Assembly: GCF_024298965.1 (NCBI RefSeq)
Contig: NZ_CP085193.1
Span: 744,001-808,000, forward strand
DNA length: 64,000 bases
From: Streptomyces rapamycinicus NRRL 5491
GTDB lineage: Bacteria > Actinomycetota > Actinomycetes > Streptomycetales > Streptomycetaceae
Reading direction: 5' to 3'
Under the pieces are notes generated by a model. The model ran no database searches and was not told the DNA's origin. It saw nothing but the letters and a program-made list of their open reading frames with translations. Positions 36,301 to 43,549 of this stretch are shown one piece after another; the stretch's first letter is position 1; each line of letters begins with the position of its first letter. The translations under genes and the position numbers were made by a program.

Positions 36301-37299
36301 TCAGCGGGTGAGGAGCGTGTTCCCGCTTTGCCGCTGACCGCCGGGTGGCGGCCGCCCCGCCGAGGTGCGCAACACATCCACCAGCGCGGACACCGTCGGC
36401 CGGTGCTCGGCGAAGGAGCGGCACACCACCACGATGTGGCGTTCCATCGTCTCGTGCAGCTCCAGGACGTCGAGGCAGGACGGGCGCAGCCGGAGCATCA
36501 GATCCGTCACCACGCTGACCCCGACCCCAGCCTCGACCAGGGCCAGGGTGGCGGCCGTGTCCGTCACTTCGTGCAGCACCTGCGGTTCGAAACCGGCGCG
36601 GCGACAGGCGGTGAACACGGCGCGGCCGTAGTAGCTGCCGGCTGACGGCAGGATCCATCCGAGGTCCCTGGTGTCGGCGAGCGAGACCTTCTGCCGACCG
36701 GACCCGCCGGACTGACCGGACCGCCCGGACCTGCCGGACCTGCCGGACCTGCCGGCCATGGCCCCGGTGGGCACCGCGAGCGAGAAGCGCTCCCTGGACA
36801 GCTCCCGCACCCGCAGGGACGGATCCCGCGGGATGGGCACGTCCGGGTAGTCCAGCCCCAGCGCCAGGTCCACGCTTCCACCGGCCACCGCGTCGTACAC
36901 CTCGTCCACGTCCATGTCCCGGCTGCGCACGGTCACTCCGGGATGGGTCTCGCGCACCTGCCGCAGGGCGGGCGGCAGGATCTCGGCGGCGGCGGTGGCG
37001 AAGAGCCCGACCCGCAGCGTTCCGGAGATTTCGTTCCGGGTGCGCTCCAGCGCTTCGACGGCCTCGGCCTCCGTGGTGAGGATGCGCTCGGCGTGCAGGG
37101 CCAGGGTCGCCCCGGCGTCGGTGAGCTCCACCCGGCGTCCCACCCGCCGCAGCAGTTGCCTGCCGGTGGCCTTCTCCAACGCGGTGATCTGCTGCGATAC
37201 CCCGCCGGGCGTGTATCCCAGGGCCTCGGCGACGGCGGTGATGGTGCCGCGTCTGGTCAGTTCCACCAGCGAACGCAGCTGCGCACTCGTCCAGTCCAT
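36301..37299 (-). CDS. LysR-type regulator with a Gly-Arg-Ser repeat
   Basis: 332 aa. The N-terminal winged HTH is LVELTRRGTITAVAEALGYT followed by PGGVSQQITALEK; the effector-binding domain runs from about residue 90 to 305. Around residues 182-202 a tandem repeat encodes GRSGRSGRSGRSGQSGGSG, produced by a repeated CCGGACCTG nonamer in the DNA; homologues should have a short loop there. It is divergent from the FAD oxidase/DUF1338/ALDH operon and most likely activates it in response to a lysine-derived metabolite. The stop is 50 bases from the permease relic. Confidence 0.92.
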   Translation of the reverse strand: MDWTSAQLRSLVELTRRGTITAVAEALGYTPGGVSQQITALEKATGRQLLRRVGRRVELTDAGATLALHAERILTTEAEAVEALERTRNEISGTLRVGLFATAAAEILPPALRQVRETHPGVTVRSRDMDVDEVYDAVAGGSVDLALGLDYPDVPIPRDPSLRVRELSRERFSLAVPTGAMAGRSGRSGRSGRSGQSGGSGRQKVSLADTRDLGWILPSAGSYYGRAVFTACRRAGFEPQVLHEVTDTAATLALVEAGVGVSVVTDLMLRLRPSCLDVLELHETMERHIVVVCRSFAEHRPTVSALVDVLRTSAGRPPPGGQRQSGNTLLTR

Positions 37300-37330
37300 A
37301 TAGGGATCCTAAAAGATCGGAAGCATGGAC

Positions 37331-37348
37331 CGTTGATAGACGTCAACG
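37331..37348. promoter_or_regulatory. Inverted repeat in the LysR/FAD-oxidase intergenic region
   Basis: CGTTGA (37331-37336) and TCAACG (37343-37348) are exact inverted copies with a 6-base spacer, 32 bases from the LysR start and 125 bases before the catabolic operon. Fits a LysR recognition site. Confidence 0.5.
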
Positions 37349-37472
37349 TTTGGTGTGCTGCACGATGACGCACAGATAGCTGATCGGCATCGCTCTGTCC
37401 TGACAGCCCCGCCGCCCCCGGACGTGGACCCGTCCTCGTCCGGCGAGGTGGCCTCTGGAAGGGAGTGGCCTG

Positions 37473-38645
37473 TTGTCCTCCTCCGCCTTCCGCACCGTTC
37501 CCGCCTCCGCCGACGTTGTGATCGTCGGTGGCGGCGTGATGGGTGCGAGCACCGCGTTTCACCTCGCCGAGGCCGGGGTGACGAACATCGTCGTCGTGGA
37601 GCGCGGCGACCTCGGCCGCGGCAGTTCGGGCAAGCCGATCGGCGGCGTACGCACCCAGTTCTCCGATCCGCTCAACATCGAGCTGGGCAGCCGCAGCCTG
37701 CGTGCCTACCAGGAGTTCCGCCACCGGCCCGGCGCCGACATCCGGCTCGACACCGTCGGCTACCTCTTCCTGCTCGACAGCGCACAGCAGGCGAGTGACT
37801 TCGAGGCCGGGGTCCGGCTCCAGAACAGCCTGGGCGTGCCGAGCCGCATGATCGCCCCCGACGAGGCCCAGCGTCTGTGTCCCTATCTCAGCACCGACGG
37901 CCTCGTGGCCGCCGCCTACTCCCCCACCGACGGACACGCCCGCCCCGCGCTGGTCGTCCAGGGGTACGCCCGGGCCGCGGCCCGGGCCGGCGTCACCATC
38001 GCCACCCACACCGCGGTATCCGGTCTCGACACGGCCGGGGACCGGGTCGTCGGTGTGCACACCAGTCACGGCCGCATCGCGTGCTCCACCGTGATCTGCG
38101 CGGCGGGGGCCTGGTCGGCGCGGATCGGGGAGATGGCGGGCGTCAAACTCCCGGTCCGGCCGGTGAAGCGGCAGCTGGCGTTCACCGCGCCGATCGCGCC
38201 GCCCGCCCCGCGCATCCCGTTCACCATCGACTTCTCCTCGACCGCCTACTTCCACAACAGTGACGACGGTCTGCTGCTCGGGCTGGCCGACCCCGGCCAG
38301 GAGGAAGGCTTCGACACCACCTGGACCCCGGAGTGGCTGGAGCTGTTCCGCACCGTCGCCCGCCACCGCGCCCCGGCCCTGGCCGGCCTGGAGGCCGCCG
38401 GTGGATGGGCCGGTCTGTACGAGGTCACACCGGACCACAACGCGCTGATCGGCCGCTCCGCGGAGCTGCCCAACTTCCTCTACGCGGCCGGGTTTTCCGG
38501 CCACGGCTTCCTTCAGGCACCCGCGGTCGGCGAGGTCGTGCGCGATCTGTACCTGGAGCGTGCGCCGTTCACCGACACCTCCCCGCTCAGCGCCGCCCGG
38601 TTCCACCACGGCGCCGAGACCCGCCCCGAAGCACACGTGGTGTGA
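37473..38645 (+). CDS. FAD-dependent amine/imino acid oxidase (DAO/sarcosine oxidase beta-like)
   Basis: 390 aa from a TTG preceded by GGAAGGGAG. The N-terminal dinucleotide fold is VVIVGGGVMGASTAFHLAEA; the C-terminal motif YEVTPDHNALIG followed by GFSGHGFLQAP is typical of the glycine/D-amino acid oxidase (DAO) family. It is the first gene of a three-gene operon with a 2-oxoadipate dioxygenase-like and an aminoadipate-semialdehyde dehydrogenase-like enzyme. On that basis I infer it oxidises pipecolate (to piperideine-6-carboxylate) or a related amino acid. Family certain, substrate inferred. Confidence 0.88.
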   Translation: MSSSAFRTVPASADVVIVGGGVMGASTAFHLAEAGVTNIVVVERGDLGRGSSGKPIGGVRTQFSDPLNIELGSRSLRAYQEFRHRPGADIRLDTVGYLFLLDSAQQASDFEAGVRLQNSLGVPSRMIAPDEAQRLCPYLSTDGLVAAAYSPTDGHARPALVVQGYARAAARAGVTIATHTAVSGLDTAGDRVVGVHTSHGRIACSTVICAAGAWSARIGEMAGVKLPVRPVKRQLAFTAPIAPPAPRIPFTIDFSSTAYFHNSDDGLLLGLADPGQEEGFDTTWTPEWLELFRTVARHRAPALAGLEAAGGWAGLYEVTPDHNALIGRSAELPNFLYAAGFSGHGFLQAPAVGEVVRDLYLERAPFTDTSPLSAARFHHGAETRPEAHVV

Positions 38646-38674
38646 ACCGTGAATCCCGATCGAAAGGCCGAACC

Positions 38675-40072
38675 ATGTCAACGCTCAGCCAGTGGCAGCT
38701 GAGGGCCGCGTTCGCGGCGCGGCTGTCGGAGATGTACGGGCAGGAGGTTCCCGCCTACACCACGCTCGTGGACGTCTCGCGCGAGGTCAACGAGGACGTC
38801 CTGCGCGCACGGGGAGCCGATGCGACACGTCTCGGGTCCATCAGCCGGGTGACCGCCGAGCGGCACGGGGCCATCCGTGTCGGCACGCCACGGGAGTTGG
38901 GGCAAGTGGCCCGGATCTTCGGCGCCCTCGGCATGCACCCGGTGGGCTTCTACGACCTGCGGGAGGCCGCGGCCAGCGCCGTCCCCGTCGTATCCACCGC
39001 CTTCCGGCCGGTGGACGGCGAGGAACTGGCGCGCAATCCCTTCCGGGTGTTCACCTCCATGCTCACCCCGGCCGACCCCCGTTTCTTCGACACCGGACTG
39101 CGCTCGCGCCTGGAGGCCTTCCTCGCGGACCGCGAGCTCTTTCCCCCCGAACTGCTCGCCCTGGCCGACCGTGCCGCCGCCGAGCGGGAGCTGCCCCAGG
39201 AGGAGGCCGAGCGTTTCCTGCACCTCGCCGTGCGGGCATTCGAGCTGTCCGCCGAGCCGGTCGACAAGCGCTGGTACGAGACCCTGGAGCGGATCTCCGC
39301 CGTGGCCGCTGACATCGGCGGTGTGCGCAGCACCCACATCAACCACCTCACCCCGCGCGTCCTCGACATCGACGAGCTGTACCGGCGCATGACCGACCGC
39401 GGCATCGAGATGATCGACACCATCCAGGGCCCACCGGCCTGGAAGGGCCCCGATGTGCTGCTGCGGCAGACCTCCTTCCGGGCCCTGGCCGAACCCCGCG
39501 CGATGCGGACCCCGGACGGCAGGGTCATCAGCGGCGCCCTCAGAGTCCGCTTCGGTGAGGTCGAGGCCCGCGGCATCGCCCTCACCCGCGAGGGCCGGGC
39601 CCTTTACGACGAACTCCTCGGCCACGTGGACGAGCAGACGTCCCAGAACCCCTCGGCAGCCCGCGGCGAGATCGCCCGCGCCGTATGGGAGCGACACCTG
39701 CCCGACAGCGAACAGGAACTCGCCGCCGAGGGGCTGGCCTACTTCACCTACCACCTCCGCCCCGACCGGCCCCGCGACGGCGGCGGGCCGCCCACCGGCG
39801 TCGGCGAACTGCTGCGGCAGGGCTGGGTGCGCGCCGAGCCCATCGTCTACGAGGACTTCCTGCCCCGCTCCGCCGCCGGGATCTTCCAGTCCAACCTCAG
39901 CGGCGAGGGCACCCGCCACAGCGACCAGCAGGGCACGGCGTACGACGCGGACTGGCTCTCCGGCGCCATCGGTCGCGACGTCCTGGACCCCTTCGCCCTC
40001 TACGCGCGGCAGCAGAGCGCCTCCCTCGCACACGTCGCCCATGAGCTGGGCCTCACCGGCACCCTCAGCTGA
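38675..40072 (+). CDS. hglS: DUF1338 family protein, HglS-like 2-oxoadipate dioxygenase/decarboxylase
   Basis: 465 aa from ATG 38675. DUF1338 proteins adopt a vicinal-oxygen-chelate-type fold. HglS of Pseudomonas putida converts 2-oxoadipate to 2-hydroxyglutarate with Fe(II) and O2, using two histidines and a glutamate. Candidates here are H64 (AERHGAIRVG), H221/H224 (RSTHINHLTPRV) and E295 (RFGEVEARG), spaced as in that enzyme. It sits between an FAD amine oxidase and an ALDH7-type dehydrogenase, the expected steps before it in lysine or pipecolate degradation. No dedicated aminoadipate aminotransferase is adjacent. Confidence 0.8.
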   Translation: MSTLSQWQLRAAFAARLSEMYGQEVPAYTTLVDVSREVNEDVLRARGADATRLGSISRVTAERHGAIRVGTPRELGQVARIFGALGMHPVGFYDLREAAASAVPVVSTAFRPVDGEELARNPFRVFTSMLTPADPRFFDTGLRSRLEAFLADRELFPPELLALADRAAAERELPQEEAERFLHLAVRAFELSAEPVDKRWYETLERISAVAADIGGVRSTHINHLTPRVLDIDELYRRMTDRGIEMIDTIQGPPAWKGPDVLLRQTSFRALAEPRAMRTPDGRVISGALRVRFGEVEARGIALTREGRALYDELLGHVDEQTSQNPSAARGEIARAVWERHLPDSEQELAAEGLAYFTYHLRPDRPRDGGGPPTGVGELLRQGWVRAEPIVYEDFLPRSAAGIFQSNLSGEGTRHSDQQGTAYDADWLSGAIGRDVLDPFALYARQQSASLAHVAHELGLTGTLS

Positions 40073-40096
40073 CCCCTCATCCCCCGGAGGACCGCC

Positions 40097-41626
40097 ATGA
40101 CCAGCACCGCACTGCCCACCACGGACGACCTGCGCACCCGCGCCCGTACCGCCCTCGACAACATCGGCGTCGACGTGGCCGAGGGCGGCGACTTCTCCGC
40201 CCGCACACCGCTCACCGGCGAGGACCTCTTCGGGCTCACGGCCGCCACCGACGCCGACGCCGAAGACGCCATCGCGGCGTCCCGTACGGCCTTCCTCGTC
40301 TGGCGCACCACGCCCGCGCCGCGCCGCGGTGAACTCGTGCGCCGCCTCGGTGAGTTGCTGCGCGAGCACAAGAGCGACCTGGCCGACCTCGTCACCATCG
40401 AGGCGGGCAAGATCCGCTCCGAGGCGCTCGGCGAGATCCAGGAGATGATCGACATCTGTGACTTCGCGGTCGGCCTGTCCCGGCAGCTGTACGGCCGTAC
40501 GATCGCCTCCGAGCGTCCCGGCCACCGGCTGGCCGAGACCTGGCACCCGCTCGGCGTGGTCGGTGTCATCTCCGCCTTCAACTTCCCCGCCGCCGTGTGG
40601 TCGTGGAACACCGCCGTCGCCCTCGTCTGCGGCGACACCGTGATCTGGAAGCCCTCGGAGCTCACCCCGCTGATCTCCCTGGCCTGCGACCATCTGCTCG
40701 GCCGGGCCGCCGGTGAGGTCGGCGCGCCCCGCGACGTACACCGTCTCCTGCTCGGTGACCGCGCGGTCGGTGCAAAGCTCGCCGACGATCCACGCATCGC
40801 CCTCGTCAGCGCCACCGGCTCCACCCGCATGGGCCGCGAGGTCGGCCCCGGCGTCGCCGCCCGGTTCGGCCGCAGCCTGCTGGAACTCGGCGGCAACAAC
40901 GCGGCGATCGTCGCCCCGTCCGCCGATCTCGACCTCGCCGTCCAGGGCATCGTCTTCGCCGCGGCCGGCACCGCGGGCCAGCGCTGTACGACGCTGCGCC
41001 GCCTCATCGTCCACCGCGACATCGCCGACACCCTCGTCGGGCGGCTGACCGCCGCCTACGGCAAGCTCCCCATCGGCGATCCGTTCGCGGACACCACGCT
41101 GGTCGGCCCGCTCATCTCCGCCGCGGCTCTCGACACCATGAACGGCGCCCTCACCCGCGTCCGGGCCCAGGGCGGCAAGATCCTGGCGGGCGGGAACCGG
41201 CGCCTGGCCGAGGCCGCCCCCGCGGCCGCCTATGTCGAGCCGGTCCTCGTCCGCGTCGACGCGCAGACGGACGTCGTACGGGAGGAGACCTTCGCCCCGA
41301 TCCTGTACGTCCTCACGTACGACACCCTGGAAGAGGCGATCGCGCTGCACAACGACGTCCCCCAGGGCCTGTCGTCCAGCATCTTCACCCGCGACCAGCG
41401 GGAAGCCGAGATCTTCCTGTCCGCCGCGGGCTCCGACTGCGGCATCGCCAACGTCAACATCGGCACCTCCGGGGCCGAGATCGGCGGTGCCTTCGGCGGC
41501 GAGAAGGACACCGGCGGCGGCCGGGAGTCCGGCTCCGACGCCTGGAAGGCGTATATGCGCTCGGCCACCAACACCATCAACTACTCCAGCGAGCTCTCCC
41601 TCGCCCAGGGCGTCAGCTTCCTCTGA
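40097..41626 (+). CDS. Aldehyde dehydrogenase, ALDH7 type (probable aminoadipate semialdehyde dehydrogenase)
   Basis: 509 aa, 24 bases after the DUF1338 gene with GGAGG before the ATG. NAD site SAFNFPAAVWSWNTA, general-base glutamate in LLELGGNNAAIV, nucleophilic cysteine in GTAGQRCTTLRRL. ELGGNNA and the C-terminal GGEKDTGGGRESGSDAWK are characteristic of the ALDH7A1/AmaB group, which oxidises alpha-aminoadipate semialdehyde (in equilibrium with piperideine-6-carboxylate). It completes the oxidase, dehydrogenase and dioxygenase set of this operon and is followed by a clear terminator. Confidence 0.9.
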   Translation: MTSTALPTTDDLRTRARTALDNIGVDVAEGGDFSARTPLTGEDLFGLTAATDADAEDAIAASRTAFLVWRTTPAPRRGELVRRLGELLREHKSDLADLVTIEAGKIRSEALGEIQEMIDICDFAVGLSRQLYGRTIASERPGHRLAETWHPLGVVGVISAFNFPAAVWSWNTAVALVCGDTVIWKPSELTPLISLACDHLLGRAAGEVGAPRDVHRLLLGDRAVGAKLADDPRIALVSATGSTRMGREVGPGVAARFGRSLLELGGNNAAIVAPSADLDLAVQGIVFAAAGTAGQRCTTLRRLIVHRDIADTLVGRLTAAYGKLPIGDPFADTTLVGPLISAAALDTMNGALTRVRAQGGKILAGGNRRLAEAAPAAAYVEPVLVRVDAQTDVVREETFAPILYVLTYDTLEEAIALHNDVPQGLSSSIFTRDQREAEIFLSAAGSDCGIANVNIGTSGAEIGGAFGGEKDTGGGRESGSDAWKAYMRSATNTINYSSELSLAQGVSFL

Positions 41627-41633
41627 TCAGGCG

Positions 41634-41658
41634 CCTCTCCCCCTCATGCGGGGAGAGG
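41634..41658 (+). terminator. Hairpin terminator after the catabolic operon
   Basis: CCTCTCCCC (41634-41642) and GGGGAGAGG (41650-41658) pair exactly with a 7-base loop, 7 bases after the aldehyde dehydrogenase stop. No T-run follows, as is usual in Streptomyces. Confidence 0.75.
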
Positions 41659-41758
41659 TCCATGGATGCCGTTTGAGTCCAAAAGAATACCGGGGTACAG
41701 TACGACGGCTCCGCTCCCCCACCGCATTCGACATCCACACCCCCATAGGTGGTTTGAC

Positions 41759-42376
41759 ATGCGCGCGTCGCACTTAGGCGAATGTTGCACGGTCCTGGTA
41801 GAGGATCAGGCGCTCGATGAATTCCTCGAGGTGGCCGTCGGTGAGTACCAGCGCATCACCTCCGAAGCACCGCTGCCGTGCTTCGCCCTCCTCGTGGGTT
41901 CGGCGGACCAGGCGACCATGACCGTCGAGCGCGTCGCGTTCGGCCGCAATGCCCGCACCACCGACCCGGCCGCGCGCCGTGAGTTCACCGAGTCGATCGT
42001 GCCGCTCTTCGGCCCGGCGTACGAGAACGAGACACGTGGCTGGTGGATCGACTCCCACGACCTGTTGAGGGCCTCGCGCGAGGCCGAAGCCGATGGTCTG
42101 GAAATCCTGGGGTCCGTCCATATGCACCCCGACTGGCATCGCATCGGCCCACCGGAGGAGCGGCAGCTCGTCCTCAGCGAGCGCCCGACCCCGATGGATC
42201 AGCACGTCTTCGGCAACACCGGCTGGCCCGTCAATCTCATCTGCTACCTGGAGCGTCGCGGCGAGGTCATGTACCACGCCCTCGCCGCCTGGGCGCCGCC
42301 CCCACCCGAGAGCCCTCACCTTCCGTGCGCCGAACTCCCGCTGCGGATACGGACCCGGTCCGTGGTCGGGGTGTGA
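41759..42376 (+). CDS. JAMM/MPN (Mov34-type) domain protein
   Basis: 205 aa from ATG 41759 (MRASHLGECCTVLVEDQAL), preceded by AGGTGG; the open frame to the left is not coding. The core SVHMHP is the zinc-binding HxHP of JAMM metalloproteases, with an upstream glutamate candidate in the first strand. Six residues later, where JAMM enzymes have S-x-x-D, the sequence reads PPEE, so the aspartate ligand may be a glutamate or the site inactive. Bacterial JAMM proteins remove C-terminal amino acids or cleave isopeptide-like bonds. It precedes a VOC gene; no ubiquitin-like partner is visible. Confidence 0.7.
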   Translation: MRASHLGECCTVLVEDQALDEFLEVAVGEYQRITSEAPLPCFALLVGSADQATMTVERVAFGRNARTTDPAARREFTESIVPLFGPAYENETRGWWIDSHDLLRASREAEADGLEILGSVHMHPDWHRIGPPEERQLVLSERPTPMDQHVFGNTGWPVNLICYLERRGEVMYHALAAWAPPPPESPHLPCAELPLRIRTRSVVGV

Positions 42377-42394
42377 GGTCGATGCTCCCACCAC

Positions 42395-42438
42395 GTTCCA
42401 CACCATGATTCCCGCCGTTCCACACCATGATTCCCGCC
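42395..42438. repeat. Perfect tandem duplication of 22 bases
   Basis: A 22-base unit (GTTCCACACCATGATTCCCG plus CC) is present twice without interruption, at 42395-42416 and 42417-42438, between the JAMM and VOC genes. Each copy holds an ATG not followed by a useful frame. Looks like a recent slippage event. Confidence 0.8.
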
Positions 42439-42484
42439 CCCGACCGGCCACCCCGCCGGTTTCCAACCGCTGGAGGAATTGCCC

Positions 42485-42895
42485 ATGTCCGACGCGTCCA
42501 CCCCGGATCGGCCCAAACTGCGGCATCTGGCCATTATCGCCCGTGACCCCGAGAAGCTGGCCGAGTTCTACGGCGGAATCTTCGAGATGGAGCTCTTCCA
42601 CCGGGATCCCGACGGCAGTTGCTTCCTCTCCGACGGCTATCTCACCCTCGCGCTGATCAAACATCAACTCGACGGCGAAACCCCGTTGGGCATGAACCAC
42701 TTCGGTTTCCATGTCGCCGACACATCCGAGATATCCGCCGCTCTGGTCGCCTCGGGCGCCGATGAGCCCGCCGAGCGCTTCACCAACCGCCCGTTCGCCG
42801 AGTACCGGGCCATCGACCCGGAGGGCAACTGGTTCGACCTCTCCGCCCACGGCTTCGGCGGCCCCCGCCCGGCCACCGAAACCGACGACGCGTAA
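42485..42895 (+). CDS. VOC (glyoxalase/bleomycin-resistance fold) family protein
   Basis: 136 aa from ATG 42485 with GGAGG 10 bases before it. Paired beta-alpha-beta modules: LRHLAIIARDPEKLAEFYGG, MNHFGFHVAD and AIDPEGNWFDLSAHG. Candidate metal ligands are H in LRHLAI, H in NHFGFHV and D/E in the last module, fitting small metal-dependent VOC enzymes or binding proteins. The substrate is unknown. It is close behind the JAMM gene and may share its transcript. Confidence 0.85.
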   Translation: MSDASTPDRPKLRHLAIIARDPEKLAEFYGGIFEMELFHRDPDGSCFLSDGYLTLALIKHQLDGETPLGMNHFGFHVADTSEISAALVASGADEPAERFTNRPFAEYRAIDPEGNWFDLSAHGFGGPRPATETDDA

Positions 42896-42939
42896 CGGGG
42901 CCCGGGGCGCCGGCCGTACGGGGCGGCGCCCCGCACACG

Positions 42940-43470
42940 TCAGTCGACCCGCCGTGCCAGCACCTGCCCCGGCCACGCCCCGGACAGGAAGCGCTCGGTG
43001 GGCGTGAAACCGTTGCGCTCGTAGAACGCGACCAGTTCGCCCCCGCCGCCCGCCCAGCAATCCACCCGCAGCAACTCCACCCCGGCCCGCCGGGCCTCCT
43101 CCGCGGCATGGGCCAGCAGCGCCGCCCCGATGCCCCGGCCGGCCCACCGGCGGTCGGAGACCAGCAGCCGGACGTATCGCTCGGGTTCGCCGGCCGGGGC
43201 GATCGGCATCTGCGCACTGGGCCCGGAGTCCAGCACCAGGGCTCCGACCGGAGCTCCGCCCAACTCCGCGATGAACGGGGCGTTCTCGGTCAGATACCGC
43301 TCGACCCGCGCCACTCCCCCGGGCCGCCGCGAGTACGGCATCGTCCCCCACTGCTCGGTGTTGCCGCGATCGTTCATCCAGACCACCGCGGCGTCGAGCA
43401 TGTCCAGCACCGCTGGCGCGTCGGCCGGATCGCCCGGTCTGATCCGTATGGTGTGTGTGTTGTCGTTCAC
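42940..43470 (-). CDS. GNAT family N-acetyltransferase
   Basis: 176 aa. The acetyl-CoA motif A reads VSDRRWAGRGIGAALLAHAA (Q/RxxGxG/A form), followed by VDCWAGGGGELVAFYERNGF. Typical single-domain GNAT; the target could be a small molecule or an amino group on a protein. Convergent with the VOC gene and divergent from the SARP gene. Confidence 0.9.
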   Translation of the reverse strand: MNDNTHTIRIRPGDPADAPAVLDMLDAAVVWMNDRGNTEQWGTMPYSRRPGGVARVERYLTENAPFIAELGGAPVGALVLDSGPSAQMPIAPAGEPERYVRLLVSDRRWAGRGIGAALLAHAAEEARRAGVELLRVDCWAGGGGELVAFYERNGFTPTERFLSGAWPGQVLARRVD

Positions 43471-43549
43471 GGCGGAAGTCTAGGCAGAAAAATGCACGGA
43501 ACCGCCGGTCGATCGAATAGACGTTCAAGCGGATTACGAAATTCCCCGG

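Noticed and set aside
38678..41350. 890-codon open frame on the minus strand
   Set aside because: It lies opposite the DUF1338 and aldehyde dehydrogenase genes, has no domain, and is rich in Gly/Arg/Glu/Asp as expected for the antisense of GC-rich coding DNA.
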